From assembly GCF_900474185.1 (NCBI RefSeq), contig NZ_UCNW01000006.1:62001-126000 (forward strand): a stretch of 64,000 nt of DNA. Reading direction: 5' to 3'. Origin of the DNA: Synechococcus sp. UW69 (lineage in GTDB: Bacteria; Cyanobacteriota; Cyanobacteriia; PCC-6307; Cyanobiaceae). Numbering within the stretch: position 1 is the stretch's first letter; each line of letters starts with the position of its first letter. Below, piece after piece: positions 1-8,988 of the stretch. The notes under the pieces are model-generated. The model saw nothing but the letters and a program-made list of their open reading frames with translations. It searched no databases and had not been told where the DNA came from. The translations under genes and the position numbers were made by a program.

Positions 1-243
1 GCGCAGATGACGAAGAAGACCCTCACCGGATTTGGTCAGGTGACCCTGGGCGGGTTTGTTGATCAGCTTTTCGCGGGATTCGCCAAAGCCGATCTGCACT
101 GCGGAATAACCGTCAGTGTCGTTGTTTTTGAGTTGGGTGATGCGGCAGGGGCCGGCTTCGATCAAGGTGACCGGAACAGCTCTGCCCTGCTCGTCGAAGA
201 ACTGGGACATACCCAGCTTCTTCCCGAGAATGCCGATGGACAT
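1..243 (-). CDS. rplC: 50S ribosomal protein L3, N-terminal part
   Basis: Read from the ATG at 243 the product begins [16 protein letters not shown] and continues with [16 protein letters not shown], the characteristic start of bacterial L3. L3 is an early-assembling protein of the large subunit that binds 23S rRNA near the peptidyl-transferase centre. Only about 81 residues are present; the gene runs off the left edge of the window. In cyanobacteria rplC heads a long ribosomal protein operon, which would continue leftward. It is divergent from ndhN. Confidence 0.93.
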   Translation of the reverse strand, partial: MSIGILGKKLGMSQFFDEQGRAVPVTLIEAGPCRITQLKNNDTDGYSAVQIGFGESREKLINKPAQGHLTKSGEGLLRHLR

Positions 244-623
244 GGGTGGGGAGGAAGCGCCAGCGTGGACAACCACCAGGCGGAGATCCGCATGGGGTCA
301 GGTGCTGATCGATTGGACGCAGACGTGGTTCGAAGCTGAACTCCCGAGGGAGTGGATTCGAATGGGCTAGCGAACGATGCAGCGAGGCTGGGACTTGCAT
401 CTGCACGGTGTGCTGTTGCAGTTTCCCGACGGGGATTTCCGAAGAAAGCTCCCGTACTGGCCTAGAGATCCGACGCAATCGTCGAATCTGTTCTGTCGAC
501 TGGAGGCCCGGCTAGCGGACGGGCACAGAAACACAGAACAAACAACGAACCTACACCACCGCCCTTGCAGCTCCCCTGATCCCTCTGCCTGCTGCCAGAA
601 TCACTCCAATCCCTGTAGATGCC
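244..623. promoter_or_regulatory. Divergent intergenic region rplC/ndhN
   Basis: 380 bp with no credible gene; the short ORFs here have no recognisable product. It must hold the promoter and leader of the leftward ribosomal protein operon and the promoter of rightward ndhN. I see no confident -10/-35 boxes or hairpin terminator. Confidence 0.5.
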
Positions 624-1085
624 ATGCCTCTGCTTCTCACCGGTCAGGCATTTCGCCGCGATCTCGAAGCCAATGGCTGTCTGGCTGTTCAGGCCCCGCT
701 CGAGGGTGGTGCAGAAACGCGCTTGCTGCGTCGTTTGCGAGGCGCTGGATACCGCACCCGCATGACATCAGCCCGGGGACTCGGTGATCCGGAGGTGTTC
801 CTCACCCAGAAGCACGGCATCCGTCCTCCTCATCTGGGTCATCAAAGCGTGGGTCGTGGTGCTGCTGTGGGAGAAGTGCAGGAGGTGGCTCCCCAGCTCG
901 GAGACCTGTTTGAGGGTGATGCCCCTGTGGCTCTCTGGCTTCTTGAGGGTCAGGTGCTGTCGCGTTCGGAACTTCTCTCGCTTTGCGACCTCTGCAAGCG
1001 CGAACCCCGATTACGCATCATCGTGGAGATGGGTGGTGCCCGAAGCCTGAAGTGGGAACCGATGACCACACATTTGAACGCCTGA
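624..1085 (+). CDS. ndhN: NAD(P)H-quinone oxidoreductase subunit N
   Basis: A 153-residue protein ([18 protein letters not shown] at the start, [17 protein letters not shown] at the end) matching NdhN, a peripheral-arm subunit of cyanobacterial/plastid NDH-1. The complex works in cyclic electron flow, respiration and CO2 uptake at the thylakoid. The length is normal for the family. Its 3' end overlaps the start of ldpA in another frame, suggesting co-transcription and translational coupling. Confidence 0.93.
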   Translation: MPLLLTGQAFRRDLEANGCLAVQAPLEGGAETRLLRRLRGAGYRTRMTSARGLGDPEVFLTQKHGIRPPHLGHQSVGRGAAVGEVQEVAPQLGDLFEGDAPVALWLLEGQVLSRSELLSLCDLCKREPRLRIIVEMGGARSLKWEPMTTHLNA

Positions 1086-2083
1086 CACCTGAGGAAGCCC
1101 TCGATCAGGGCCGCTGGGTCAAGCTCATCTGTGGGGCCAGCAATCAGGATTTGCCTGCCATTGCCGATCTGACCGCTGTTTTTGCGGCTGTCGGTGTTCA
1201 TTGCATTGATGTGGCTGCCGATCCAGCGGTCGCGCTTGCAGCCCGTCGTGGCCTCGACTGGGCTGAAGCCCAAACGGGCCATCGTCCCTGGCTCATGGTC
1301 AGCCTCAGCGATGGCATGGATGCTCACTTCCGCAAGGCTTGGTTCGACGCCGACCGCTGTCCCGCGGACTGTCCGCGTCCTTGCGAAAGGATTTGCCCCG
1401 CTGCAGCAATTCCGCCCGGTTCTGGGATCGACCAGCAGCGTTGCTATGGCTGTGGTCGCTGCTTGCCGGCCTGCCCCCATGGGCTAATCGAGGAACGCGA
1501 CCATCGACTGACTCCAGAGCAGGTGATCACGCTGCTGAAATCCATTCAGCCCGATGCGGTGGAGATTCACACGGGGTCTGGGCATGAGGAGGGCTCCACG
1601 ATGCTGATCCAAAGCCTTCAGCACCACAACGTTCCCTTGCAGCGCTTGGCCGTGAGCTGCGGGTTGGAGGGGCATGGCGTGAATGCTGATCAGTTGGCTC
1701 GGTTGCTGTGGCATCGCCATTCCTGTTTGCGGCAAGCCGGTTACAGGCCCCTCTGGCAATTGGATGGGCGGCCGATGAGTGGTGATGTGGGGGCTGGAAC
1801 AGCGCGGGCTGCGGTTCAGCTCTGGCGTGCCATGCGTCTTCTGGCACCACCTGGTCCGCTGCAGCTTGCCGGTGGAACCAATGCCGCAACGGTGGATCTC
1901 TTGCATTCGACGGAACGGCCGGCTGGCATTGCCTTTGGTGGTGTGGCGCGTCGCTTGCTGATGCCCGTGCTCAATGAGGCGCAAACCCGTGGATCTGCCC
2001 TGTGGCAATGGCCCGAGGGTTGGGAGCGTGCCCTCTCCCTTGCGCGTCCATTGGTTACTCCATGGCTGCGCCGCTCTTGCTAG
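1052..2083 (+). CDS. ldpA: LdpA-type iron-sulfur protein (circadian/redox input)
   Basis: Contains two cysteine clusters typical of 4Fe-4S binding: [14 protein letters not shown] and, about 25 residues later, [14 protein letters not shown]. The rest ([48 protein letters not shown]) matches cyanobacterial LdpA, known in Synechococcus elongatus as a redox-sensitive factor modulating circadian period. The frame is open from 983, but the family-like N-terminus begins near GTG 1052, giving a 34-bp overlap with ndhN. The start is inferred. Confidence 0.85.
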   Translation: MGTDDHTFERLTPEEALDQGRWVKLICGASNQDLPAIADLTAVFAAVGVHCIDVAADPAVALAARRGLDWAEAQTGHRPWLMVSLSDGMDAHFRKAWFDADRCPADCPRPCERICPAAAIPPGSGIDQQRCYGCGRCLPACPHGLIEERDHRLTPEQVITLLKSIQPDAVEIHTGSGHEEGSTMLIQSLQHHNVPLQRLAVSCGLEGHGVNADQLARLLWHRHSCLRQAGYRPLWQLDGRPMSGDVGAGTARAAVQLWRAMRLLAPPGPLQLAGGTNAATVDLLHSTERPAGIAFGGVARRLLMPVLNEAQTRGSALWQWPEGWERALSLARPLVTPWLRRSC

Positions 2084-2105
2084 AAGGCTGAAACGCGCAG
2101 ATCCC

Positions 2106-3734
2106 ATGGGCACGCAACGGGTCACCGACGATCTGGATCGCCTTCTCGAACTTCTGCCGGATGCCGTGCAGGAGCAGTTGCGGGAGGAGGAGGCTCGACA
2201 GCAGTTGCTTGAGGTGGTGCTCGATCTCGGTCGACTCCCGGAAGCGCGTTATCCAGGTCGTGCCTTGGCACTGGGCTCCACGCCCTTGTCTCGGGAGGAC
2301 CTTGCGGCGGTGGTGGCCAGGATTGGTCAGTTCGGAGGCGATAACCGAGCAGGGATTGAAAGGACCCTTCACCGGATCAGCGCGATCCGCAACCGCCAGG
2401 GTGAGGTGGTTGGTCTGACCTGCAGGGTGGGGCGTGCCGTGTTCGGCACCGTTGCCATGGTGCGGGATCTTTTGGATGGAGGGCAGTCCCTGCTGTTGAT
2501 GGGGCGCCCGGGTGTCGGCAAGACAACGGCATTGCGGGAGATCGCCCGGGTGCTCGCTGATGAGTTGGAGCGGCGCGTTGTGGTGATTGACACGAGCAAT
2601 GAGATCGCGGGTGATGGCGACATCCCGCATCCCGCTATTGGCAGGGCCCGCCGCATGCAGGTGGCCAGGCCTGAACTGCAGCACCAAACCATGATCGAGG
2701 CGGTGGAAAACCACATGCCTGAAGTCATCGTGATCGATGAGATCGGCACCGAGCTGGAGGCGCAGGCGGCGCGCACCATTGCTGAGCGTGGCGTGGTGCT
2801 GGTCGCCACCGCTCATGGCAATGCCCTGGCGAACCTGATCAAGAACCCCACCCTTAGTGATCTGGTGGGTGGAATTCAGGCGGTCACCCTTGGGGATGAG
2901 GAGGCCCGGCGGCGGCGCAGTCAGAAGACGGTGCTCGAGCGCGCGGCTGACCCAACTTTTCCGGTTGCGGTTGAAATGCACAGTCGCCACCGCTGGGCCG
3001 TGCATACCGACGTTGCTGCCACGGTGGACCAGTTGCTCAGGGGCCTGCAGCCCAGAGTTCAGGAGCGCGAGCTGACTGCTGAGGGTGGTGTTCAGCTTGT
3101 CGATCCCCCGCAGTCGTCGGGTTTGCTAAGCCCTCCTTCTCCTCGACCGGCAGCTGGACGGCCTGTCTCTGTTCCTGTGTCTGTGCCTCAGACCAGTGCA
3201 GCAGAAGCATCTCCTCCTGCCCCTCCTGAGAACACCGACGTTTTGCAGGTTCTCTGTTGTGGGATCACCCCCCGGCTTGTGGACGAAACCATTCGTTCTC
3301 ACGGCTGGACTGCGCGGGTGGTGGACGATTTAAGTGAGGCGGATGTTGTGTTGAGCATTCGGCTGGGACTCAGCCGTCAACCGTCTCTGAGGCGTCAGGC
3401 TAGGGATCTTGGGATTCCAATCCTGGTGATCAAGTCCGACACCCTGCCCCAGGTGACCCGTGCTATGGCTCGCCTCTTGAGTCGTCGGGCAAGTGAAACG
3501 GCTGCGGATGCCATCGCTCCCGATCGGGCGTCAAAGGACGATGAATTTGCTGCTCTTGAGGAATGCCGGCTTGCAGTGGAACAAGTGGTGATGCCGCAAG
3601 GCAGGCCCGTGGAGTTGTTGCCGCGAACTGAACGCGTGCTTCGCATGCAGGCGGATCTTGTCAGTCGTTACCAACTGCGTAGTGATGTTTTCGGTCAAGC
3701 CGAACAGTCGCGTTTGCGGGTCTTCCCTCCCTGA
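2106..3734 (+). CDS. SpoIIIAA/Ycf45-like AAA ATPase with R3H domain
   Basis: The ATG at 2106 gives a 542-residue protein. A P-loop (GRPGVGKTT, about residue 137) is followed by a Walker B-like segment ([10 protein letters not shown]) and [17 protein letters not shown], the signature of the ATPase shared by stage III sporulation protein AA and chloroplast Ycf45. A proline/serine-rich linker separates this from a C-terminal region ending in [21 protein letters not shown], which resembles the R3H single-strand nucleic-acid-binding domain of the cyanobacterial family. The cellular role is not established. Confidence 0.85.
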   Translation: MGTQRVTDDLDRLLELLPDAVQEQLREEEARQQLLEVVLDLGRLPEARYPGRALALGSTPLSREDLAAVVARIGQFGGDNRAGIERTLHRISAIRNRQGEVVGLTCRVGRAVFGTVAMVRDLLDGGQSLLLMGRPGVGKTTALREIARVLADELERRVVVIDTSNEIAGDGDIPHPAIGRARRMQVARPELQHQTMIEAVENHMPEVIVIDEIGTELEAQAARTIAERGVVLVATAHGNALANLIKNPTLSDLVGGIQAVTLGDEEARRRRSQKTVLERAADPTFPVAVEMHSRHRWAVHTDVAATVDQLLRGLQPRVQERELTAEGGVQLVDPPQSSGLLSPPSPRPAAGRPVSVPVSVPQTSAAEASPPAPPENTDVLQVLCCGITPRLVDETIRSHGWTARVVDDLSEADVVLSIRLGLSRQPSLRRQARDLGIPILVIKSDTLPQVTRAMARLLSRRASETAADAIAPDRASKDDEFAALEECRLAVEQVVMPQGRPVELLPRTERVLRMQADLVSRYQLRSDVFGQAEQSRLRVFPP

Positions 3735-3837
3735 TCGCGCTTCGCTTGATTCGCCCGGTGGATTGACGAAGGGTTGGCTGCTATGAGTAACTATTAGTGC
3801 TCCGGTGAGCCGCAGGTTGTGGTCTTTTCCGGTTCAG

Positions 3838-3909
3838 TGGGCCGTCGCCAAGCGGTAAGGCAGCGGGTTTTGGTCTCGCCATTCCTAGGTTCGAATCCTA
3901 GCGGCCCAG
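3838..3909 (+). tRNA. tRNA-Gln (TTG)
   Basis: A 72-nt cloverleaf: acceptor TGGGCCG pairs with CGGCCCA, discriminator G. The anticodon loop is TTTTGGT with TTG as anticodon, and the T arm is CCTAGGTTCGAATCCTAGC. CCA is not encoded. The HAD phosphatase gene starts 9 nt downstream. Confidence 0.95.
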
Positions 3910-3918
3910 TTTTTGTCC

Positions 3919-4668
3919 ATGAACCATCGACCCTTGCTGGTGTTCGATTTCGACGGGGTCATCGTCGATGGCATGGCCGAGTACTGGTGGAGTGCTTGGC
4001 ATGCGTGTCTTCGCCTTGATGCCTCTCCGACAGGATTGACTCCCGACCGGGTGCCTGATGCGTTCCGTCGGCTGCGCCCATGGGTGCATCACGGTTGGGA
4101 GATGGTGTTGCTGGCTGCTGAGCTGCCTGTTCTGGATCCCCAGGTTTGGATGCAGTCCTACGCCGAAGCCCAGGCGCTCGCTTTACAGCGTCACGGATGG
4201 GAGCCGGAGCAGCTGCAAGCCGCCCTGGATGCGTCCCGTGATGAATCTGTTCGGCAGAACCGCTCCGCTTGGTTGGCGTTGCATCGGCCCTTCCCAGGGT
4301 TGGTGGCAAGGCTCCGCCAGCTTGAGGCTGAGGGCGTGGACTGGGCTGTCCTGACCACCAAGACTCAGGCCTTTACCGCTGAGCTGCTGAACAGTCTTGG
4401 CCTGCATCCCTGGCGTTTGGACGGTCGCGAAGCTGGAGCGAAGCCCCAGGTTTTGCTTCGGCTTCAGCAGCAGCGAACGTTGTGTGGCTTCGTTGAAGAC
4501 CGTCGGGCGACGCTGGAGGCTGTGCGGTCCACGCCAGGGTTGGAACGACTGCCCTGCTTCCTGGTGAGTTGGGGCTATCTTCGCCCCCAGGATCAGAGCA
4601 ATCTTCCTCCCGGGATTGCGTTGCTCCATCCGGATCGTTTCCGGGCCCCCCTGGCGCAATGGCCCTGA
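3919..4668 (+). CDS. HAD-family hydrolase
   Basis: A 249-residue protein with HAD motif I near the N-terminus (LLVFDFDGVIVDGMAEYWW: DFDGV), motif II TTK in VLTTKTQAFTAELL, and motif III/IV VEDRRATLEAV. The layout resembles phosphoglycolate phosphatase-like HAD phosphatases, but the substrate cannot be read from sequence. ATG 3919 is preferred over the upstream TTG 3913 because MNHRPLLVFDFDG places motif I correctly. It begins right after tRNA-Gln and is followed by recA. Confidence 0.85.
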   Translation: MNHRPLLVFDFDGVIVDGMAEYWWSAWHACLRLDASPTGLTPDRVPDAFRRLRPWVHHGWEMVLLAAELPVLDPQVWMQSYAEAQALALQRHGWEPEQLQAALDASRDESVRQNRSAWLALHRPFPGLVARLRQLEAEGVDWAVLTTKTQAFTAELLNSLGLHPWRLDGREAGAKPQVLLRLQQQRTLCGFVEDRRATLEAVRSTPGLERLPCFLVSWGYLRPQDQSNLPPGIALLHPDRFRAPLAQWP

Positions 4669-4676
4669 TTCGCTAC

Positions 4677-4690
4677 GGTACGCTTGTACT
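4677..4690 (+). promoter_or_regulatory. LexA (SOS) box upstream of recA
   Basis: GGTACGCTTGTACT fits the cyanobacterial LexA consensus RGTAC-N3-DGTWCB at every defined position. It lies 65 bp upstream of the recA ATG and just after the stop of the HAD gene, where a repressor site would overlap the recA promoter. Confidence 0.8.
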
Positions 4691-4754
4691 ACCTGAGACG
4701 ATTCGGCGCTTCTGTGGCATTGGATCTCTCGTTCCTTAGTTTCAGGTCTCTTCC

Positions 4755-5876
4755 ATGCCTGCAGATATGAAATCCAGTGCTTCCGACCCCCGCTCCTCCG
4801 GCGAGAAAGACAAGGCGCTAAATCTGGTCCTTGGTCAGATCGAGCGCAACTTCGGTAAAGGGTCGATCATGCGGCTCGGCGATGCCTCCCGCATGAGGGT
4901 GGAGACGATCTCCACCGGTGCTCTGACCCTTGATCTTGCCCTGGGTGGTGGTTACCCGAAGGGCCGGGTGGTGGAGATTTATGGCCCAGAAAGTTCCGGT
5001 AAAACCACTCTCACCCTGCATGCGATTGCTGAAGTGCAGAAGCGTGGTGGTGTGGCGGCCTTCGTGGATGCGGAGCATGCTCTGGACCCCGTTTATGCCG
5101 CTTCGTTGGGTGTGGATGTTGAGAACCTTCTGGTCTCTCAGCCCGATACCGGTGAGATGGCTCTGGAGATCGTCGATCAACTGGTGCGATCGGCGGCGGT
5201 TGATCTTGTCGTGATCGACTCGGTGGCCGCTCTCACGCCCCGCGCCGAGATCGAGGGAGAAATGGGAGACCTGGCGGTTGGCAGTCAGGCGCGTCTGATG
5301 AGTCAGGCCATGCGCAAGATCACCGGCAACATCGGCAAGTCGGGTTGCACCGTCATCTTCCTCAACCAGCTGCGTCTCAAGATTGGTGTGACCTACGGCA
5401 ATCCAGAGACGACCACTGGAGGTAATGCGCTCAAGTTCTATGCCTCGGTTCGCCTCGACATCCGTCGGATTCAGACGCTCAAGAAGGGGACGGAGGAATT
5501 CGGGATCAGGGCCAAAGTGAAAGTGGCGAAAAACAAGGTGGCGCCACCCTTCCGCATTGCTGAATTCGACATTCTTTTTGGCCGCGGCATCAGCACCCTG
5601 GGCTGTCTGCTCGATCTCGCCGAAGAGACAGGCGTGGTTGTGCGCAAGGGCGCTTGGTACAGCTACGAGGGAGACAACATCGGGCAGGGTCGCGACAACA
5701 CCATCACCTGGATGGAGGAGAACCCGGAATCGACGGCCACGATTGAGACGCTCGTGCGTCAAAAGCTGACGGAAGGTTCGGAAGTGAAGTCGAATTCCAT
5801 GCGGCCCCTAGCGGCTGCTGCGAAGGCGACTGTCGATAAGTCGACTCCGGGTAAGGCCCCGGAAGCGGCTGCTTGA
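4755..5876 (+). CDS. recA: Recombinase RecA
   Basis: A 373-residue RecA: Walker [24 protein letters not shown] (Walker B), [35 protein letters not shown] (L2 loop and following strand), and an Ala/Lys-rich C-terminal tail. RecA polymerises on ssDNA for homologous pairing and stimulates LexA self-cleavage. A LexA box lies 65 bp upstream, implying SOS control. The stop lies 2 bp from the stop of the convergent DUF1815 gene, so there is no room for a separate terminator. Confidence 0.98.
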   Translation: MPADMKSSASDPRSSGEKDKALNLVLGQIERNFGKGSIMRLGDASRMRVETISTGALTLDLALGGGYPKGRVVEIYGPESSGKTTLTLHAIAEVQKRGGVAAFVDAEHALDPVYAASLGVDVENLLVSQPDTGEMALEIVDQLVRSAAVDLVVIDSVAALTPRAEIEGEMGDLAVGSQARLMSQAMRKITGNIGKSGCTVIFLNQLRLKIGVTYGNPETTTGGNALKFYASVRLDIRRIQTLKKGTEEFGIRAKVKVAKNKVAPPFRIAEFDILFGRGISTLGCLLDLAEETGVVVRKGAWYSYEGDNIGQGRDNTITWMEENPESTATIETLVRQKLTEGSEVKSNSMRPLAAAAKATVDKSTPGKAPEAAA

Positions 5877-5878
5877 TC

Positions 5879-6223
5879 TCAGCCGGCTTGGGTCAGTGAC
5901 TGCTTGCCGCAGACCTGGCCCTGCTGAGCCAGTTCAACCATTCGGTGTAGTTCCTGGATGGCTTCAGCTCCCTCCAATTTCACGAGTTCTCGGCCATTGC
6001 GGGATTCCACCCAGCTGATGCCGAAATCGGAGACAAGAAAGCGCACAATGTGGCCATCGCCGATGTCAGCCACAAAAGACGCGCCATGGCCATCGCGGCC
6101 GTCGCCGCAGGAGTAACAGGTGGCTGTGACGCCGGCAGTTTCGAGGCTGCCGGCGAGGGCCTGCAGGCTCATCACCAAGTCTTCGACGACAGACCTGTAG
6201 TGCTCGGCTAAACGCGGAAACAT
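5879..6223 (-). CDS. DUF1815 family protein
   Basis: A 114-residue protein starting MFPRLAEHYRSVVEDLVMSLQ with CYSCGDG, VRFLVSDFGISWVESRNG and a C-terminal helix. This pattern matches DUF1815, a small soluble family found in nearly all cyanobacteria with no assigned function. It is convergent with recA and followed upstream by another cyanobacterial small-protein gene on the same strand. Confidence 0.85.
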   Translation of the reverse strand: MFPRLAEHYRSVVEDLVMSLQALAGSLETAGVTATCYSCGDGRDGHGASFVADIGDGHIVRFLVSDFGISWVESRNGRELVKLEGAEAIQELHRMVELAQQGQVCGKQSLTQAG

Positions 6224-6293
6224 GATTGAGTCTCCAATGAGACCAATCCTAAAAGTTTTCTTTCGTTTTCGCGTGTTTGGTCCGGCTGGCCGA

Positions 6294-6542
6294 TCAGGGG
6301 GTATCCGAGAGCGTCCACCAGCCTGCGGCGGGTCCGATGAATCGCACCGTGATCCATAGGACCACCATGGCTCCGATGCCGATCCAGGCGCCGCGTGTGG
6401 TCACCGCCATGAACTGTTGTGTCTGATTGCGCGTCAGAGGAAGCCAGGACACCACTCGCGGCGATGTATCCGGTGCTTTTGTGTTGGCCTTGGGCTGACG
6501 AGGGGGCATGCCCTGTGCAGCTCGGCGGCGTGCTTCTCCCAT
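6294..6542 (-). CDS. DUF2839 family small membrane protein
   Basis: An 82-residue protein beginning MGEARRRAAQGMPPRQPK, then a basic region and one transmembrane helix (WIGIGAMVVLWITVRFIG, about residues 53-70). The MGEARRRA start and single C-terminal helix are typical of DUF2839, conserved in cyanobacteria, function unknown. It lies 36 bp after the larger helicase-like gene on the same strand, probably in one transcript. Confidence 0.85.
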   Translation of the reverse strand: MGEARRRAAQGMPPRQPKANTKAPDTSPRVVSWLPLTRNQTQQFMAVTTRGAWIGIGAMVVLWITVRFIGPAAGWWTLSDTP

Positions 6543-6577
6543 GCACTTCTGCGCGTTGAACGGAGGTTAGGCGTTGT

Positions 6578-8029
6578 TCAGTCCGGCAGCAGTCGCTGCA
6601 GTGGAATCCAAGGCTCAAGCCGATGCAGCACCTGATCACCCCAACTGCGCCCTCGGAGACGACCATCAAGGATGGCTAGGCGTCCACCGCTGCGTCGCAG
6701 TGGTGCAATGGCTGCTGGAATCAAGCTCAATGCTTCCGGCAAAAGCAGAGTGCGGAACCAGTCTTCGCCCTGTTGTTTCATGCGTTCCACCCTTGCTGAT
6801 GTGAGTGGATTGTCCAGGCTGGCGAGGGGAAGCATGCCGATAATCAGCTGCGCTGGAGAGGGGAGATGCTCCTGATGCTCAAGCCACCAGTCCCAGCTGC
6901 AGGTCACCACACCATTGCTTTCGGGTGCAGTCGATTCATGGTCCACACGGCGTCCGAATTCGGCAGCCAGGGAGCTGGTGAGCTGTCGCCGTAGTTGGTC
7001 GTCATTGATCAGCAGGATGGTCATTCCCGCCTGACCAAGGATGAGCCGTCTGCTCTCCTCAAGGAGATGTTGGGAATAGATCCGTGTGTTCGGCAGCGGC
7101 TGGCGGCGGGGGGCATAGAGAGGGAGGGGTTCATTGAGCTCCCGTTCGCGCAGTGTTGCGCGGACGTCGGGGACCACCCCCGCCTGCTCAAACTCCAGAT
7201 CCAGCCTTGCGTTATCTCCATTGCTGCTAAACATCAGGCAGGGGTGATCATGCAGAACCCCCCGCAGAAGTTGAAGGGGTTCCAAGGGGGCCAGCTGCCA
7301 GCGCCATTGGAGCAACCGGTGATCGAGTTCAGCCCACTCCGTCCAGTCCGCCGGGTTGATCTTTCGGAGCTTGTCCCAGGGCTCAGGGCTCGATGGCATC
7401 AGCTGGAGGAGGTCACGCAGCGCTTGCCCTGCTGATCCCTCGAGTCGCACCGCGCCCCCTGGTCGCGTGGCTCCAGCGAACAGCTGTCGGCTCATCCGGT
7501 CATGCAGCTCCATCAACCCGGCTTCAGCCTGTGGGCAGGCTTGGCGAAGCTCGTCCCAGTGATGGGGAGTGATCTCAAACGTGAGGGCGTTGCGCATTCG
7601 ACGGCTCAACTGATCCATCTCCGGGATCAGCAGTTGTCGCGTGCCCAAGTGCCCGTCCCGATGGGCCTGAATCAGCTCTGCAACATCCATCAACCAGAGC
7701 TGTGGCCCCTCAGGTGGGGTTGTCCCTTGCCAACAGGGAAGGCGTAGGCCCTGGTTCCGTAAACGGGGCAATTCCAACTGGAGCAGGCGCCGACGCTGGG
7801 GGGCCGTCAACACAAGAGCCCCAGCTTCGGGAGCCAGACAAAGCGGTACAAGAAGACCGAGCCACCAACGTTCGCTGCTGCTGGGGGGGAGTTGGACGAG
7901 TGTTGTATCGCGACGCCTCAGGCTTCTGGCCACCAACCGGCTCAAGGTCAGGTGGTGGGGCCAATCCGATTCCTCCTGGCGTAGCAGGGTTTTGATCTGA
8001 TGGTGGGCCTGGGCTTCCAACATCGTCAA
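6578..8029 (-). CDS. Helicase-like protein lacking a Walker A motif
   Basis: 483 residues. The overall pattern (N-terminal RSLRRRDTTLVQLPPSSSERWWLG where a P-loop would be expected, then ALVLTAPQRRRLL, LLIPEMDQLSRR in the DEAH-box position, and a C-terminal LRRSGGRLAILDGRLRGRSWGDQVL) resembles the cyanobacterial DinG/Rad3-like helicase family. The GKT/S of Walker A and the acidic DExH are missing, so catalytic helicase activity looks unlikely. ATG 8023 (MLEAQ) is an alternative start. It is divergent from tyrA with 32 bp between them. Confidence 0.55.
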   Translation of the reverse strand: MTMLEAQAHHQIKTLLRQEESDWPHHLTLSRLVARSLRRRDTTLVQLPPSSSERWWLGLLVPLCLAPEAGALVLTAPQRRRLLQLELPRLRNQGLRLPCWQGTTPPEGPQLWLMDVAELIQAHRDGHLGTRQLLIPEMDQLSRRMRNALTFEITPHHWDELRQACPQAEAGLMELHDRMSRQLFAGATRPGGAVRLEGSAGQALRDLLQLMPSSPEPWDKLRKINPADWTEWAELDHRLLQWRWQLAPLEPLQLLRGVLHDHPCLMFSSNGDNARLDLEFEQAGVVPDVRATLRERELNEPLPLYAPRRQPLPNTRIYSQHLLEESRRLILGQAGMTILLINDDQLRRQLTSSLAAEFGRRVDHESTAPESNGVVTCSWDWWLEHQEHLPSPAQLIIGMLPLASLDNPLTSARVERMKQQGEDWFRTLLLPEALSLIPAAIAPLRRSGGRLAILDGRLRGRSWGDQVLHRLEPWIPLQRLLPD

Positions 8030-8061
8030 ACCCTAAGCAGGGCTCCCCCTGTGATTGGTTC

Positions 8062-8988
8062 ATGGCAATCCATCCATCAACATGGCTTTACGACCCTGCA
8101 GGAGTGATGGCGGTGCAACCGGGAAGGGTGGGGATCGTTGGCCTTGGATTGATTGGGGGATCCCTCGGTCTCGATCTCCAGGCGCAAGGTTGGACGGTGC
8201 AGGGTCTCGTGCATCGTCAGATCACGGCGGATCGTGCCATGGCCCGGAGGCTGGTGGGAACGGTGTCGACGGATCCGCGCTGCCTCGCGGATTGCGATGT
8301 GGTGATCCTGGCCTTGCCGATTCCCTTATTGCTGAACCCACCTGAAGAGTTGGTGGCCGCACTGCCTAAATCAGCGGTGGTGACCGATGTCGGTTCGGTT
8401 AAGCAGCCCGTTTTGGCGGCTTGGCGCCACCGGCATCCCCGCTTTGTGGCGAGTCACCCCATGGCGGGTACGGCCCAGGCGGGCGTCGATGCCGGTGTGC
8501 TGAATCTGTTCCGAGGTCGCCCCTGGATCGCAACTCCGGATGCTCAAACGGACCCCATCGCCCTGGACCAGGTTCGTGATCTTGCCCTCAGCGTGGGTGG
8601 ACATTGGCTGACGTCCACCGCCTCTCAACACGACCAGGCCGTTGCTTTGATTTCGCATATGCCGGTGCTGGTCAGTGCCGCACTGCTGCGTGCGGTGGGC
8701 GATGAGCGGGATCCGGAAATCCGGCAGCTGGCGATGGTGCTGGCCTCCAGCGGCTTTGCCGACACCAGTCGCGTGGGTGGAGGGAATCCGCAGTTGGGGG
8801 TGGCGATGGCCTCCACCAATCGAGATGCGGTGTTGCGCGGATTGGCGGCCTACCGCTGGAGCCTCGAGCAGCTTGAAGATGCCGTTCTCCAGCAAAACTG
8901 GTCTCAATTGGAGTTGGAATTGCTCCGAACGCAAACCCTGCGCCCAGATTTTTTGAGGGCACCTGGTGAGGTCAGCTCCGAAAGCTGA
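8062..8988 (+). CDS. tyrA: Prephenate/arogenate dehydrogenase
   Basis: The Rossmann motif GIVGLGLIGGSLGLDL near residue 24 and the TyrA signatures VTDVGSVK, SHPMAGTAQAG, H in TASQHDQAVALISHMP and GFADTSRVGGGNP are all present. It makes tyrosine precursor from prephenate or arogenate; cyanobacterial enzymes usually prefer arogenate with NADP. ATG 8107 (MAVQPGRVGIVG) is an alternative, more typical start. The 3' end overlaps the convergent crtD by 17 bp. Confidence 0.93.
   Translation: MAIHPSTWLYDPAGVMAVQPGRVGIVGLGLIGGSLGLDLQAQGWTVQGLVHRQITADRAMARRLVGTVSTDPRCLADCDVVILALPIPLLLNPPEELVAALPKSAVVTDVGSVKQPVLAAWRHRHPRFVASHPMAGTAQAGVDAGVLNLFRGRPWIATPDAQTDPIALDQVRDLALSVGGHWLTSTASQHDQAVALISHMPVLVSAALLRAVGDERDPEIRQLAMVLASSGFADTSRVGGGNPQLGVAMASTNRDAVLRGLAAYRWSLEQLEDAVLQQNWSQLELELLRTQTLRPDFLRAPGEVSSES

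Noticed and set aside
4818-5762. 314-codon frame antisense to recA
   Set aside because: Shadow of recA caused by GC-rich codon structure; no coherent protein features.
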